Positions 1 to 10,947 are shown, numbered from the stretch's first letter. The stretch is 64,000 nucleotides of DNA from Chelydra serpentina (GCA_037349315.1 JBAIAC010000001.1:5064001-5128000); one strand, 5' to 3'. Notes: a model not told the origin generated them from the letters alone. Numbers and translations: made by a program.

Positions 1-117
1 ATGAATAATTCCCACTCTGTCACAGGGTCACAGTGGAGACACAGATTTAAGGGGATGCAGGTGACAAGGTAAGTTCAGTGCCTACCTGTGCACACAGTTA
101 CCCAATTTACATATGTA

Positions 118-451
118 GAAGCGACAAAGGGTCCTGTGGCACCTTATAGACTAACAGAGGTATTGAAGCATAAGCTTTCGTGGGTGAATACCCACTTCTT
201 CGGATGCAAGCAGTGGAAATGTCCAGAGGCAGATATAAATGTGCAGGGACGATTCAGGCTAGAGATAATGAGGTCTTCCCTGCACATTTATATCTGCCTC
301 TGGACATTTCCACTGCTTGCATCCGAAGAAGTGGGTATTCACCCACGAAAGCTTATGCTTCAATACCTCTGTTAGTCTATAAGGTGCTACAGGACCCTTT
401 GTCGCTTCTACAGATCCAGACTAACACGGCTACCCCTCTGATACTTGAGAC
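118..451. mobile_element. Penelope-like element 3' ends, head-to-head palindrome
   Basis: The insertion is flanked by a perfect 16-bp target duplication, CCAATTTACATATGTA at 102-117 and 452-467. Bases 118-249 are the reverse complement of 277-408 with about one mismatch, separated by a 27-base centre. Both arms are the 3' tail of a Penelope-like element, the same family as the copies at 10.9, 27.8 and 53.6 kb. The two 3' ends point outward and the truncated 5' ends meet in the middle. Only the right arm carries the terminal stretch ending in CACGGCTACC and CTCTGATACTTG. Each arm contains the stem-loop GTGGG...CCCAC followed by GAAAGC that resembles a hammerhead core. No coding sequence remains. 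Family assignment rests on the shared tail with the coding copy at 53.6-55.2 kb. Confidence 0.85.
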
Positions 452-878
452 CAATTTACATATGTAATTGGAGCTTTGAGGGGCCTAGTTCTACACTCAT
501 TTGCACTATGTAAATGGATAGGGAGGTGCTTAAAAGAACAATATCTCCCTTATTTACTCAAAGGAAGAGGAAGAAAGACAATGAGTTTTTAGTCTTACTC
601 AGTATCAGCTTTTCTCTTTAAATGTGTGACATCCTGCTGCTCAGCAGGAGATTTTGTACTGCTATTATCAGTACAAAATCAGTTAAGTGATATCACTTAA
701 CATTGCCCCCAAAAGTGGAGTAAGTTGTAGCAAAAATCATGGACCTCTAACTTAGCTATGATTTAAAAAAAAATAACAACAACTGACAAGTCTGTCAGAA
801 CAGGGATCTGGTCATAAACTTCATCTTCTGTGATTTCATCTTTTTATTATGTTAGAGAGCTTTGTTTCAGACTAGTAG

Positions 879-1216
879 CAGTAGCGTAGGCAGGTCCGGA
901 GCACAGGGGGAGCGGCGCTATAAAAAGGCGCCTCCCCAGGCTCCCCCTGTACTCACCTGGTGGTGCCCCGGCGGCGCTCTGGGTCTTCGGCGGCACTTTG
1001 GTGGTGGGTCCTCACTCGCTCCAGGTCTTCAGTGGTACCCGCCACCGAAAAGCCGGCAAAGACCCGGAGCGCCGCCGGGTGAGTGCAAGAAGCGGCGCTT
1101 TAAAAGAAGCAGCACCTTTTTTTAGCTCTTTCTGCTAAAAAAAGGCGCCGCTTCCTTTTTAAGGCGCCGCTTCTGCTCACAGGGGGAGCGGCTGCTCCCC
1201 CCCAGCTACGCTACTG
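879..1216. mobile_element. Non-autonomous hAT transposon (CAGTRGCGTAG family)
   Basis: A 338-bp element with terminal inverted repeats CAGTAGCGTAG...CTACGCTACTG, flanked by an exact 8-bp duplication ACTAGTAG (871-878 and 1217-1224). An 8-bp duplication with CAG/CTG ends is the hAT hallmark. The interior is GC-rich and imperfectly palindromic, with the block GGAGCGGCGCTATAAAAAGGCGCC recurring near both ends in inverted form. An 87-codon open frame runs through it but is an accident of composition. A second member of the same family lies at 46166-46574. It has no transposase and would depend on one supplied in trans. Confidence 0.9.
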
Positions 1217-3175
1217 ACTAGTAGCCTGTGGTGGTGATCTGGGAAGATGAGAATTCAGCATAATATTAACATTTAAAAAGATGTGTATGAAATAGCAGTG
1301 GAAGATTTTGTGGGTGATTTTGTGTGAGGGGAGTGAAATGAAATACATTTCAAGAGGCTGTCTACACACTAACCTTCAGTGTTGAGCCCAGAGGAAAAGC
1401 AAATAGGCAAACTGTGCCCAAAAGCTGATAGCAAAACTTCTGAGAAAGTCAGGTTTTGCATTTTTGGATCATTTTATTGTCTTTTCCTTCTTTCTAGACA
1501 ATCTAGCATAAATTCAAAAAGGGAACTTCCTCATTCAGTCCTCATAATTTCAAATTAAAACTTATTCACTTATATTACCCATTGAGCTTCTCATCTTTAC
1601 TGCAAAATTAACTTGAATTATCACTCTAGCATTGCTCCCAACTCAAGTCCCGTCTCCATGCACAAGCCCCTTTAATTTATGTGTGGCTGGTCTGTCAGGA
1701 GTTATAGACTGCAGCTGAAATCAACACAATTGGTCACATGCTAATCCAATCGCTCTGCGCTGCTCTAGTATTATTTCACAGTGTGGCTGCTCTCACTCAA
1801 GCTATGCTATCCTGAGAAGAGTTAACTCAAGTGTAGATTACTCAAACTAACTCTGCAGTGAACATGTAGCTATAGGGGATATTGTAGAAATATTCTACAA
1901 TTGTAGAAATATTGGGAGAAATATTGAGAGAAAACTCCCAATGGCTTTTCAACATGCTTATTATTTGTCAGGATGTAGGCCATGATCCTACAAAAGACCT
2001 ATGAATGCATAACTTTACACATGTGAAAAGCCCCAGTGACTTCAAATTTGGATGAATATAGCCATCTCTAGGACAAGGGCTATATCTCAATGGATATATA
2101 CGTATATACAGTATGAATATGCTTTCCAAATTGTAATATCTTAGCCTTGACTTCAGTGGAACTACTCATGTGCCTAAAGTTACATATGTGGCTATGGCAT
2201 TGCAGTATTGGGGCTGTACTGTGCACAATTTTTGTCCCTAAAAGTGTCTTATACTCTGCATAATTCTCATCATGACAAAAAGACAATTGATGGTAGGGAA
2301 GTAAAGAGGAATCTCATCCAACCCATCAATTATCTGCCCTTTTTTTATGTTTTCATCCTTTATAAAGCATTTTGTGATCTACTGATGAAAAGCAAAATAT
2401 AAGAGCTTGGTATTATTAATACCCACAGTGAAAGTCTTTGTTGATAGACTCTTAACAAGATTTACTAGTTTTTCCCCTCTTTACAGGGACACTCTCAAGT
2501 TAAAAAAAGGTATTTTTAAACACATTAATCAGCTATTATTGACAGTGGCTAGGTTACTAAAACTTGATTACACATCTAATGCAATGCTGATTACTTATTT
2601 TAGCAGTGCAGATAATGAACATAGACTAGTTTGTTTCATTTCTGTGTTTAGCCATTCTTCTTCTGGCTCTAGCACAATGCTTCAGTGTTTGCACTGCAAA
2701 TAGACCTGGTCAAATACTATTCAGCAAATACATTATTCAGCAAATGTTGCCATTTTTCATTGAATAATTCAATGAGTAATTTTTTTGCAGTATTTGTCCT
2801 GCTCTATAAATTATTCAAGAATAATGGCAGCATTTGTCAAACAATTCTTTCTTTCTAATGTCTGACCAGTCCTTGCAGCAAACACTATAGGGGGAATGTT
2901 TCAATCCACACAGAACAACCAGAGCATTCAATTAGCATTAATCAAACGTGGGAATTTCTGCTGGTTTTAGGTTCTATAAGTTTAAAGCCATATGTTTAAC
3001 ACTAGGCTCATATAGACCCTTCTCCAAAACTTGTTGGAGTCTTTCCACTGACTCTGATGGGATTTGGATCAGGCCCTGAGAGAGCTGACAGTGTTCTATT
3101 GGCACAGTGCAGTCAGGATCCCCTCATGATAGAGAGTTAAACATTTCATATGACTTTGTATTTCCAACCCTAACA
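1217..3175. other. AT-rich unique sequence, no gene seen
   Basis: About 2 kb with no recognisable repeat boundary, coding similarity or RNA gene. Short open frames exist at 2080-2286 (-), 2208-2402 (+) and 2407-2703 (+), but none resembles a known domain. Bases 3030-3080 have the wording of a common turtle hairpin MITE arm (GATGGGATTTGGATCAGGCC), too partial to delimit. Confidence 0.5.
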
Positions 3176-3362
3176 ATTCATAGAATCATAGAATCTCAGG
3201 GTTGGAAGGGACCTTAGGAAGTCATCTAGTCCAACCCCCTGCTCAGAGCAGGACCAATCCCCAGTTTTTGCCCCAGATCCCCAAATGGTCCCCTCAAGGA
3301 TTGAATTCACAAGCCTGGGTTTAGCAGGCCAATGCTCAAACCACTGAGCTATCCCTCCCCCC
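3176..3362 (-). mobile_element. tRNA-derived SINE with CR1-like tail (turtle pol III SINE)
   Basis: Read on the minus strand, it starts with GGGGAGGGATAGCTCAG, a good pol III A box, followed by a degenerate B box around GTGAATTCAATCC. A linker (GGGGATCTGGGGCAAAAA) follows, and the element ends in the CR1-like tail with the TCTATGATTCTATGA terminal repeats at 3176-3195. This is the known turtle SINE layout, where the tail lets the CR1 reverse transcriptase act in trans. The copy is nearly full length and mildly diverged. Confidence 0.9.
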
Positions 3363-3372
3363 CTAAATATAA

Positions 3373-3500
3373 TTAGCAGGACCAAGTACTATCCCCTGAC
3401 AGATTTTTTTCCCCAGATCCCTAAATGGCCCCCTCAAGGATTTAACTCACAACCCTGGGTTTAGCAGGCCAATGCTCAAACCACTGAGCTATCCTCCCCG
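3373..3500 (-). mobile_element. tRNA-derived SINE, 3'-truncated copy
   Basis: A second copy of the same SINE lies immediately beside the first and in the same orientation. It has the tRNA head (ATAGCTCAGTGGTTTGAGC at its minus-strand start near 3490) and the linker, but it stops before the CR1-like tail. A 10-base gap separates the copies. Without the tail it would not be mobile. It may be an older insertion, or a duplicate of the neighbour that lost its end. Confidence 0.8.
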
Positions 3501-5159
3501 CTATCGATTCCCTCCCCTGATTCATTAATCAGGACTATTACAATCATGAAATTTTAAAAAGGAACCTATTTTTAAAAGTGCCTTTTGGTTTCATCCTCTT
3601 TTTCTGCAACAAGAAAGGTGAGAAACATTCTTTTTTATGAAAGCTGAAATTCTGATGTATTCACATGACTCCAAGAGCTGGGGATTTAAGAAAATCACCA
3701 AATATCATGAGAGAAGTGATAAAATTGCAGGCGTTTGCTGATTTATTTTTTCCTGGATGGACTGCCATTCTCATGTAAACCTGATTATTTTTCACATGGA
3801 ATATCCAGTGCTCCAGGTGCTTGCTTTAAAAAAAAAAAACTTGGTGAGAAATTCTAGTCTCTACATTTGAAGATAATATCTATCTATCTATCTAACAACT
3901 TTCTCAGAGAAATCCCTGATTTTTGTAAACTTCTTCATTTCATCTCTACTAAATTCACTGCTTATGAATTGTTAAAATGTGAAATGCAACTGCAAGATTA
4001 ATAGAATTTTGAAAAATCACTATGAATCATTGCCAAGAAAATATAAAGAACACAAACTTATACATTTAAGATGATTGCTAGCATTTTCTCAAAAGGCTAT
4101 TCTTTTAATTATTTCTGTCTACTTTGATCTGCAGTCCCTTGGTCAAAAGTTAGTTCAATACATATTTCTTTTGACCGTAGTTTTTTTCTTCCTTTGGAAG
4201 ACAAACCAAACAAAACAAAACTGTATGATTCTTTGCGTGTCTCACCAGAGGCATATCTACAGTTCCTCTGCTAATTATATTTTTTTATATTCGTACTACT
4301 ATGATCTCAGTTAAAATGCATATGTTCCACATAACCTTTTTTTCTTCATCATAATCTGTATCTACTATTTCAAATATCTGTATGTTTATAGATTTATGCC
4401 TTTGAAACAAAAATGTTCATCTGAAATCTCAAATGTATGTTAATGCATAATTGTCTGTTATTTAGCCACTACCATATTTTTATTTGTCGTTGGGAACAAT
4501 CTCTGATGGCATACATTATTTAAAACTAAGATTAGAGAAGATTACATTCACATTTCTAGTTGAATTTTCCAGTGTTCTCTGATTCTTAGATTTTTCAAGT
4601 AACATTAAATTCATATATAAATTATTTAGAGATTATTTTCATGGACAAAAAAATTACAGCTAACAAATGCCTGTATGTTTTAGCTCTATAGCACGTGAAT
4701 GATACCTTAAAGAAATAGTGTGCACATAATTCCATAGTTTTCATAATTTTTTATAAAAAGCATCTAATAAAAACTTTAAGATGATGTGTCTGTGAGTGCA
4801 TGAGGTTGATGCATTTTCTCTTAGAAGAAAGCAACAAGACTGCCTGTCAGTTTCTTGGCAATTATAATCAGTATTCTAATATGATTTCTGTTTCTTAATA
4901 GTAATAAGCAAACAATCCCAAATTCACAATTGGGAATATAGTAGGGGGGGTAAAGTTTACTCACCATCTATTGCAACTATGTCAGTGAGGCTCATAGGCG
5001 ATTTTTTTTAGAAGAATACAAGAATAAAAAAAATAAGGAATAAAGAATTTAAAAAATCAGCATATGCTTCACCTGCAATTTAGGAATTTGAGAAGATGCA
5101 TAGAACCAGAGATGCTACAAACTCTTTACTTGAGATTTAAAAGTGTTGTATACACATGT
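3501..5159. other. AT-rich sequence, no gene seen
   Basis: About 1.65 kb without a recognisable element. It contains short low-complexity runs, including an A11 run at 3828-3838 and a (TATC)4 tract at 3879-3894. A 79-codon frame at 4075-4314 is hydrophobic but lacks any domain signature, and its base composition matches the surrounding DNA. Confidence 0.5.
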
Positions 5160-6031
5160 TGTCAGGGTTTCCTCCCCACTCTGAACTCTAGGGTACAGTC
5201 ATGGGGACCCGCATGAAAGACCCCCTAATCTTATTTCTACCAGCTTAGGTTAAAACTCCCCAAGGTACATAATCTCCCCTGCACCCTGAGAAAAGCTTCT
5301 TGCTGCCACCATCAAGTGATTTAAACAAGAACCAGGGAAAAGGACCACTTGGAGTTCCCCTTCCCCCCCAAAATATCCCCTCAAGCCCATATACCCCCTT
5401 TCCTGGGGAGGCCTGAGAATAATCTCCTAACCAATTGGTTACAAAGTGATCAAAGACCCAACCCCTGGGTCTTAGAACAATGGAAAAATCAGTCAGGTTC
5501 TTAAAAGAAGGATTTTATTTAAAAAAGAAAGGTAGAAATCATCTCCATAAACTCAGGATGGTAAATAACTTTACAGGGTATTTACTTTCAAAACTCAGAG
5601 AGTCCCCCTCTCTCCCCCCCCGAGCAAAACCTTAAAGTTACAGAAAAACAGGAATAACACCTCCCTCTAACACAGGGAAAATTCAAGCTACAGAAAACAG
5701 GAATAAACCTCCCTTTTAGTACAGAGAAACTCAAAGCAAAAAAAAAGAAAACTAACGCAATATCTACCTAACTTACTTGGCTGTAATATTGGAGATTTGG
5801 TTGAGGATGGGTTGGAGGAGATGGATTTTCTGCCCAGTCCCTCTCTTGGACCCAAGAGAGAACACAGACCCAAAACAAAGAGCACAAACAAAACCTTCCC
5901 CCCCCCTCCCAAGATTTGAAAGTATCTTCTTTCCTCATTGGTCCTCTTGGTCAGATGCCAGCTGGTTACCTGAGCTTCTTAACCCTTTACGGGTAAGGAG
6001 GACTCAACCCCTTAGCTGTATGTTTATGACA
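5160..6031. mobile_element. Solo LTR of an endogenous retrovirus
   Basis: An 872-bp block that begins TGTCAGGGTTTCC and ends TTTATGACA, giving the short inverted termini TGTCA/TGACA typical of LTRs. I recognise the sequence as an LTR-type repeat common in turtle genomes. No matching partner LTR or retroviral coding sequence flanks it, so it is probably a solo LTR left by recombination. The immediate flanks (CATGT and CGTCT) are not a convincing 5-bp duplication, which leaves some doubt about the exact ends. The 97- and 74-codon frames inside it are incidental. Confidence 0.75.
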
Positions 6032-6245
6032 CGTCTTATAAAATCTAGGCTTATACCTCAATTTTTTTGACATACTTAAACTGCAGCAAGCCCTGATTTT
6101 GATTTCAGTTTTGTCGAACAAAAAATTCAGCCTAACTAGATGTTGATAAACCAATGCTAGTGCCAATTCAGCCCATTTCTATTGAGAAATTAAATAACGT
6201 CCAAGGACAGGCACTGAGATAAGGGGGTGGGGATTGGCTAAAATG

Positions 6246-6338
6246 TAAGTTTTCTACCAACTTTAGGCTCATATGTGCAACTCTTACTCATGCTAGCATG
6301 CATTTACTCGTGAATATCCCCAGTGGCTTTACTTAGAC
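6246..6338. repeat. Left half of a short MITE-like repeat split by the outer hAT
   Basis: The sequence CAACTCTTACTCATGC...ACTCGTGA...CCCAGTGGC is the style of a short inverted-repeat element built on the word ACTCATG. Its apparent continuation (GAGTAAGTGCTCACCAGTGTAAATAAGGCCCC) lies at 15848-15880, on the other side of the 9.5 kb hAT stack. The two halves would therefore have been contiguous before the hAT inserted. The identification is by pattern only. Confidence 0.45.
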
Positions 6339-6789
6339 CAGTGGTTCTCAACCTATTTATTATTGTCGGCCCACAATGTGTTACCTGGGCTGCAGGTCGA
6401 GAACCCTCCCGCACATCCCTACACAGACTTTTATGCCCCGCGTCTTCCGCCCAGAGTCCCCTCCACACAGTGAGGCCAGGAGCGGAGTTAGGGTTGCCAA
6501 CTTTCTACACCCTTTCCCCACCCCCTGCCCCGCCCATTCCCCCTGCTCACTCCATCTCCCCCTCCCTCCTCACTCATTTTCACCAGGCTGGGGCAGGGGG
6601 TTGGGGTGTGAGAGGGAGCACGGACTCGGGCTGGGGGTGTGGTGCTCTGGAGTGGGGTTGGAGATGAGGAGTTTGGGATGCAGGAGAGGGCTCCAGGCTG
6701 AGGAAGGGGTTTGGGGTGTGGGAAGGGGCTCTGGGCTGATGCAGTGGATTGGTGTGTGACAGGGGGTGCAGGCTCCGGGGTGGGGCCAG

Positions 6790-8096
6790 AAATAGAATAA
6801 TAGAATATCAGGGTTGGAAGGGACCTCAGGAGGTCATCTAGTTCAGCCCCCTGCTCAAAGCAGGGACAACACCAACTAAATTATCCCAGCCAGGGCTTTG
6901 TCAAGCCTGACCTTAAAAACCTCTAAGGAAGGAGATTCTACCACCTCCCTAGGTAACCCATTCCAGTGCTTCACCACCCTCCTTCACCACCCACCACCCG
7001 CCTTCACCACCACCCTATTAGTTTTTCCTAATAGCCAACCTAAACCTCCCCAACTGCAACTTGAGACCATTACTCCTTGTTCTGTCATCTGGTACCACTG
7101 AGAACAGTCTAGATCCATCCTCTTTGGAACCCCCCCGTTCAGGTAGTTGAAAGCAGCTATCAAATTCATCCTCATTCTTCTCTGCAGACTAAACAATCCC
7201 AGTTCCCTCAGCCTCTCCTCATAAGTCATGTGCTCCAGCCCCCTAATCATTTTTGTTGCCCTCCGCTTGACTCTTTCCAATTTATCCACATCCTTCTTTT
7301 AGTGTGGGGCCCAAAACTGGACACTACTCCAGATGCAGAATCACCAATGCCTAATAGAGGGGAATGATCACATCCCTTGATCTGCTGGCAATGCCCCTAC
7401 TTATACAGGCCAAATGTCGTTAGCCTTCTTGGCAACAAGGGCACACTGACTCATATCTAGCTTCTCGTCCACTGTAAACCCTAGGTCCTTTTCTGCAGAA
7501 CTGCTGCCTAGCCATTTGGTCCCTAGTCTATAGCAGTGCATGGAATTCTTCCATCCTAAGTGTAGGACTCTGCACTTGTCCTTGGTGAACCTCATCAGAT
7601 TTCTTTTGGCCCAATCCTCTCTTTTGTCTAGGTCCCTCTGTATCCTATCTCTACCCTTCAGCGTATCTACCTCTCTCCCCAGCTTAGTGTCATCTGAAAA
7701 CTTGCTGAGGGTGCAGTCAACACCATCCTCCAGATCGTTGATGAAGATATTGAACAAAACCGGCCTCAGGACTGACCCTTGGGGAACTCCGCTTGATACC
7801 GGCTGCGAACTAGACAGGGAGCCATTGATCACTACCCATTGAGCCTGACGATTTAGCCAGCTTTGTATCCACCTTATAGTCCATTCATCCAGCCCATACT
7901 TCTTTAACTTGCTGGCAAGAATGCTGTCGGAGACCGTATCAAACGCTTTGCTAAAGTCAAGGAATAACATGTCCACTGCTTTCCCCTCATCCAGAGAGCC
8001 AGTTATGTCCTCATAGAAGGCAATTAGGTTAGTCAGGCATGACTTGCCCTTGGTGAATCCATGATAACTGTTCCTGATCACTTTCCTCTCCTCTGA
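6790..8096 (-). mobile_element. CR1 LINE, 5'-truncated, antisense
   Basis: The conserved CR1 3' end (GGTTGGAAGGGACCTCAGGAGG on the plus strand) begins at 6790 after the terminal ATTCTATG-type repeats. About 1.3 kb is present, including the reverse-transcriptase C-terminal half and the 3' UTR. It interrupts the inner hAT. A local expansion of CACCACCC-type words at 6969-7015 lies where other CR1 copies in the window read CACCACCCTACTAGTG. The 5' break near 8096 falls in a GGGGTTCAGG word shared with the hAT, so the boundary is uncertain by several bases. Confidence 0.92.
7401..8081 (-). pseudogene. CR1 ORF2 reverse transcriptase, C-terminal fragment
   Basis: A 226-residue open frame covering the second half of a CR1 reverse transcriptase, the enzyme that copies LINE RNA into DNA at the chromosomal nick. 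Recognisable blocks in order are [18 protein letters not shown], the palm segment [11 protein letters not shown], the [20 protein letters not shown] block (domain 4), and the catalytic box, here FSDDTKLG where active CR1 copies read FADDTKLG. It then runs through the thumb ([10 protein letters not shown]). The frame has no endonuclease or N-terminal RT fingers because the LINE is 5'-truncated, so the start codon used is arbitrary. The FADD-to-FSDD change adjoins the catalytic aspartates but leaves them intact. It is non-functional. Confidence 0.9.
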
Positions 8097-8694
8097 GGGG
8101 TTCAGGTTGCAGGAGGGGGATCCGGGCTGGGGCAGGGTGTTTGGGTGCGAGGGGTGGTGAGGTCTCCAGCTGGGAGTGTGAGCTCTGGTACAAGGGCTGG
8201 AGTTTGGGGTACAGGAGGGGACTCAGGGCTGAGGCAGGGGGCTGGGAAATGGGAGGGGGTTCAGGTTGTGGGCTCTGGGTGGCACTTACCTTAGGTGGCT
8301 CCCGGGAAGCAGTGACATCTCCCTTAGCCTCCTAAGTGGAGGCTCTGCACGCTGCCCACAGCTTCAGGTGCCACCTCTTCAGCTCCCATTGGCTGCAGTT
8401 CCTGGCCAATGGGAGCTGCTGAGCTGGTGCGGGGGATGCGCACAGATCCCACATGGCCATCCCTCCACCTAGGAGCCAGAGGGAGATGCTGGCAGTTTCC
8501 TGGGAGTTGCACAGATCCAGGCAGGAAGCCTGCCTGCACCGCCAACCGGAGTTTTAATGGCCCAATCAGTGGTGCTGACTGGAGCTACCAGGGTCCTTTT
8601 TCCAAAAGGCGTTCCAGTTGAAAACTGGACACCTGGTAACCCTAGTGGAGTCCTGGGCGGGGGGGCCAGGCAGCAGGGACCAGACTTCAGCGGA

Positions 8695-9108
8695 GGGCAA
8701 CAAAAATGATTAGGGGACTGGAGCACATGACTTATGAGGAGAGGCTGAGGGAACTGGGATTGTTTAGCCTGCAGAAGAGAAGAATGAGGGGGGATTTGAT
8801 AGCTGCTTTCAACTACCTGAAAGGGGGTTCCAAAGGGGGTTCTCAGTGGTAGAAGATGACAGAACAAGGAGTAATGGTCTCAAGTTGCAGAGGGGGAGGT
8901 ATTAGGAAAAACTTTTTCACTAGTAGGGTGGTGAAGCACTGGAATGGGTTACCTAGGGAGGTGGTGGAGTCTCCTTCCTTAGAGGTTTTTAAGGTCAGGC
9001 TTGACAAAGCCCTGGCTGGGATGATTTAGTTGGGGTTGGTCCTGCTTTGAGCAGGGGGTTGGACTAGATGACCTCCTGAGGTCCCTTCCAACCCTGAGAT
9101 TCTATGAT
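8695..9108 (+). mobile_element. CR1 LINE 3' fragment, sense
   Basis: About 410 bp of CR1 3' end. It starts within the RT tail coding (GGAGGGCAACAAAAATGATTAG) and ends with the conserved GGTCCCTTCCAACCCTGAGATTCTATGATTC at 9108. A 12-13-base deletion is visible relative to other copies near 8835 (AAGGGGGTTCC is repeated at 8821 and 8834). It is the opposite orientation to the CR1 1.3 kb to the left and lies in outer-hAT sequence. Confidence 0.9.
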
Positions 9109-9233
9109 TCAGGAACCCCGGACTCCATTGTGTGGGGCTGGAGGGCAGCTCTGACCTACTGGATCCCGCCATGTAGGGCTGGACGGCTGAGTAGCTGCGC
9201 GGCAACCCAGACTCCAATCCCGCCGGGGCAGCT

Positions 9234-9325
9234 TGTTGTGCTATACAAAGCACACGGGATCTTTTATAGAGGAGAAGGCAAATATGCCATATTTATTGAG
9301 AATACAACAGTTAGCATATGCTTTT

Positions 9326-9362
<37 letters not shown>

Positions 9363-10207
9363 ACACACACACACACACTCCTGCCAGTTGATGTTTATAG
9401 TTACCAGTCTGTTGTAGCTTGAGTCAATCTAATGGCCAGTTTGATTGAGCACGAGTGAGGAGTTGGGCGCTGTCGGTCGCGATCCGATGCTCCGAGGCCT
9501 GCAGGACTGCACCCAGAGTTCCATGGCAAAAAGACCCCATCTTTATAGCTGTAAATTCCCATTTTGAGTCCATGTATTCTGCAATGTCATCCTGTAATCA
9601 TTAGTTCTTAAGTGGTGTTAATCATGGGGCTTTCCGCTGTCATCATTTGATGGTTATTGTCGGGCTTCCCATCGTTATCTCCTAAATGTTGTCTCGCCTT
9701 CGGGGGTGCATGCCTCACCTCTGAGGTTGTCAACGCTGCTAACATGTTTAGCATCAGATACAATGGGTGTTTTCTGATCTCTCACTTTTTCTTCCTTGAC
9801 CATCTGGCTATAGCAATGCCCTTCACACCTTAGCTTTTCCTGATGCATGCATTCCTCATTCACACAAACAGTCTTTAACAGAAACCTTCAAAGGTATACA
9901 GACAGCAGTATTTTATATGCAGCAGAATACATTGCAAATCAAGCCTTGCTAAATCTTATAACTAAAACAATTTACATTACGACTTTTAGGCTCTTAATAT
10001 TTCTCTAATCTATTTATCATAGACATGATACAAAATCCTGTCTCTTACTAACTACACTTTATAACAGGTCCTAATTGTAATGCATATGGGAAACAGGATC
10101 CCAGTTTCCGATGGTCATGCCTTTCTGTTATTCAAAAAGGGAAGCTGGCAGAATGAAATCAGTTTACATCAATTCTTATTGAACAATTATAAAATCCTAT
10201 TCCTACA
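9234..10207 (-). repeat. 3' LTR of the antisense retrovirus
   Basis: On the minus strand the LTR begins TGTAGGAATAGG at 10207, immediately after a purine tract, and ends GTATAGCACAACA at 9234. Length 974 bp. The last 190 bp (plus coordinates 9234-9455) are shared with 15191-15378. It contains a composite (TC)n-(AC)n microsatellite at 9330-9379. Confidence 0.7.
9330..9379. repeat. Composite microsatellite (TC)n then (AC)n
   Basis: A run of about fifteen TC units passes into about eight AC units. The matching site in the other LTR (15285-15299) reads CAGTCACACACACACAAGTCC with no TC expansion, so the TC tract grew in this copy after insertion, or was lost in the other. Confidence 0.9.
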
Positions 10208-10208
10208 T

Positions 10209-10220
10209 ATCCCCTTTTGA
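10209..10220 (-). promoter_or_regulatory. Polypurine tract beside the 3' LTR
   Basis: The minus strand reads TCAAAAGGGGATATG directly before the LTR start TGTAGG. Retroviruses use such a purine run as plus-strand primer at the border of U3. Its position at the edge of the repeated block is what fixes the LTR boundary at 10207. Confidence 0.65.
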
Positions 10221-10533
10221 ACCTTCAAGAACAATTCTTGAGTGGGTCATACCTTATATAATTGTTTCATAGCCACATATTGAGAGGCAATTTGAGCTTG
10301 CAGTTGCAATTTAACAAACTTTTTTTTTTTAGTTTAAGGCTGGCACCTCAACCTTTAGTCTTTTATTCCTTATTCAATTATACATACAATCACACTCCAA
10401 TGTATACCCTGTCACATCTGCATTTTAATTACCTACCCATCCTTTAACATAACTATTCTAAAATCAGTGGGACATTGCAGACTTCAATAAGTCTATTCAT
10501 TCCACTTGTTATATGTAAAAGGAAATAAACAAG

Positions 10534-10902
10534 CGGGGCCAGCGCTTCCACTAGGCGACCCTAGGCGGTCGCCTAGAGCGCAAAGATTTGGGGGGCGGCA
10601 TTTCTGCGGTGGCGACTCCCAGCGGGCGGTGGCGATTCGGCGGCAATAAAAACTGCCGAAACACCTCCGAGGAGCTGCTGGTGCCGGCGGAGGTGAGCTG
10701 CTGCGGGGGGTAGGGAGCTGCCGCGGGTGGAGGGGATGGCTGTCGCTGGGGATTGGGGAGCCGGCGCGGGGCTGCCGCGGGGTGGTGGGCTGGCTGCTGC
10801 GGGTGGGGGGGTTAGCTGCGCGGGGGGGGGCAGCCTTAGCTGCGGGGGGGGGGGGGGGGGAATGGGACGCAGGGCTGGTACAAGGAAGTTTTGCCTAGGG
10901 TG
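10534..10902. mobile_element. Non-autonomous hAT (CAGGGCCGGC family), imperfect copy
   Basis: Shares its left part (GGGCCAGCGCTTCC, GGCGGTCGCCTAGAGCGC, CAAAGATTTGGGGGGCGGC) and its right part (CAGGGCTGGTACAAGGAAGTTTTGCC) with the element at 32887-33160. The outer half of the terminal palindrome seen in that copy is missing here, so the right terminus and target duplication cannot be read. The G-rich middle includes G14 at about 10847-10860. A 129-codon frame on the minus strand is compositional. Confidence 0.7.
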
Positions 10903-10947
10903 AAATCTTATTCTGGAGTTTAGGAAAACAAAGTTGTAACAATCTCT

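Larger units (their letters stand above)
6489..8644. mobile_element. Inner hAT element split by a CR1
   Basis: The ends are TAGGGTTGCCA at 6489 and TGGTAACCCTA ending at 8644, an 11-bp inverted repeat with one mismatch. Flanks AGCGGAGT and AGTGGAGT (sharing one base with the terminus) match at 7 of 8 positions. The body is G-rich (GGGGCTGGGGTTCAGGTTGCAGG type wording) and continues on both sides of the antisense CR1 at 6790-8096, giving about 850 bp of hAT sequence. It sits within the outer hAT. Open frames in it (for example at 6376-6759 and 8469-8867) are compositional. Confidence 0.7.

Noticed and set aside
862..1125. 87-codon frame at 862-1125
   Set aside because: Begins outside and ends inside a hAT MITE. 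No similarity or plausible signals.
5155..6036. 5-bp target duplication for the solo LTR at 5160-6031
   Set aside because: Flanks CATGT and CGTCT do not match, so I did not claim one.
6323..6759. 114- and 127-codon plus frames
   Set aside because: They cover the start of the outer and inner hAT elements. Pro/Ser- and Gly/Trp-rich low-complexity translation.
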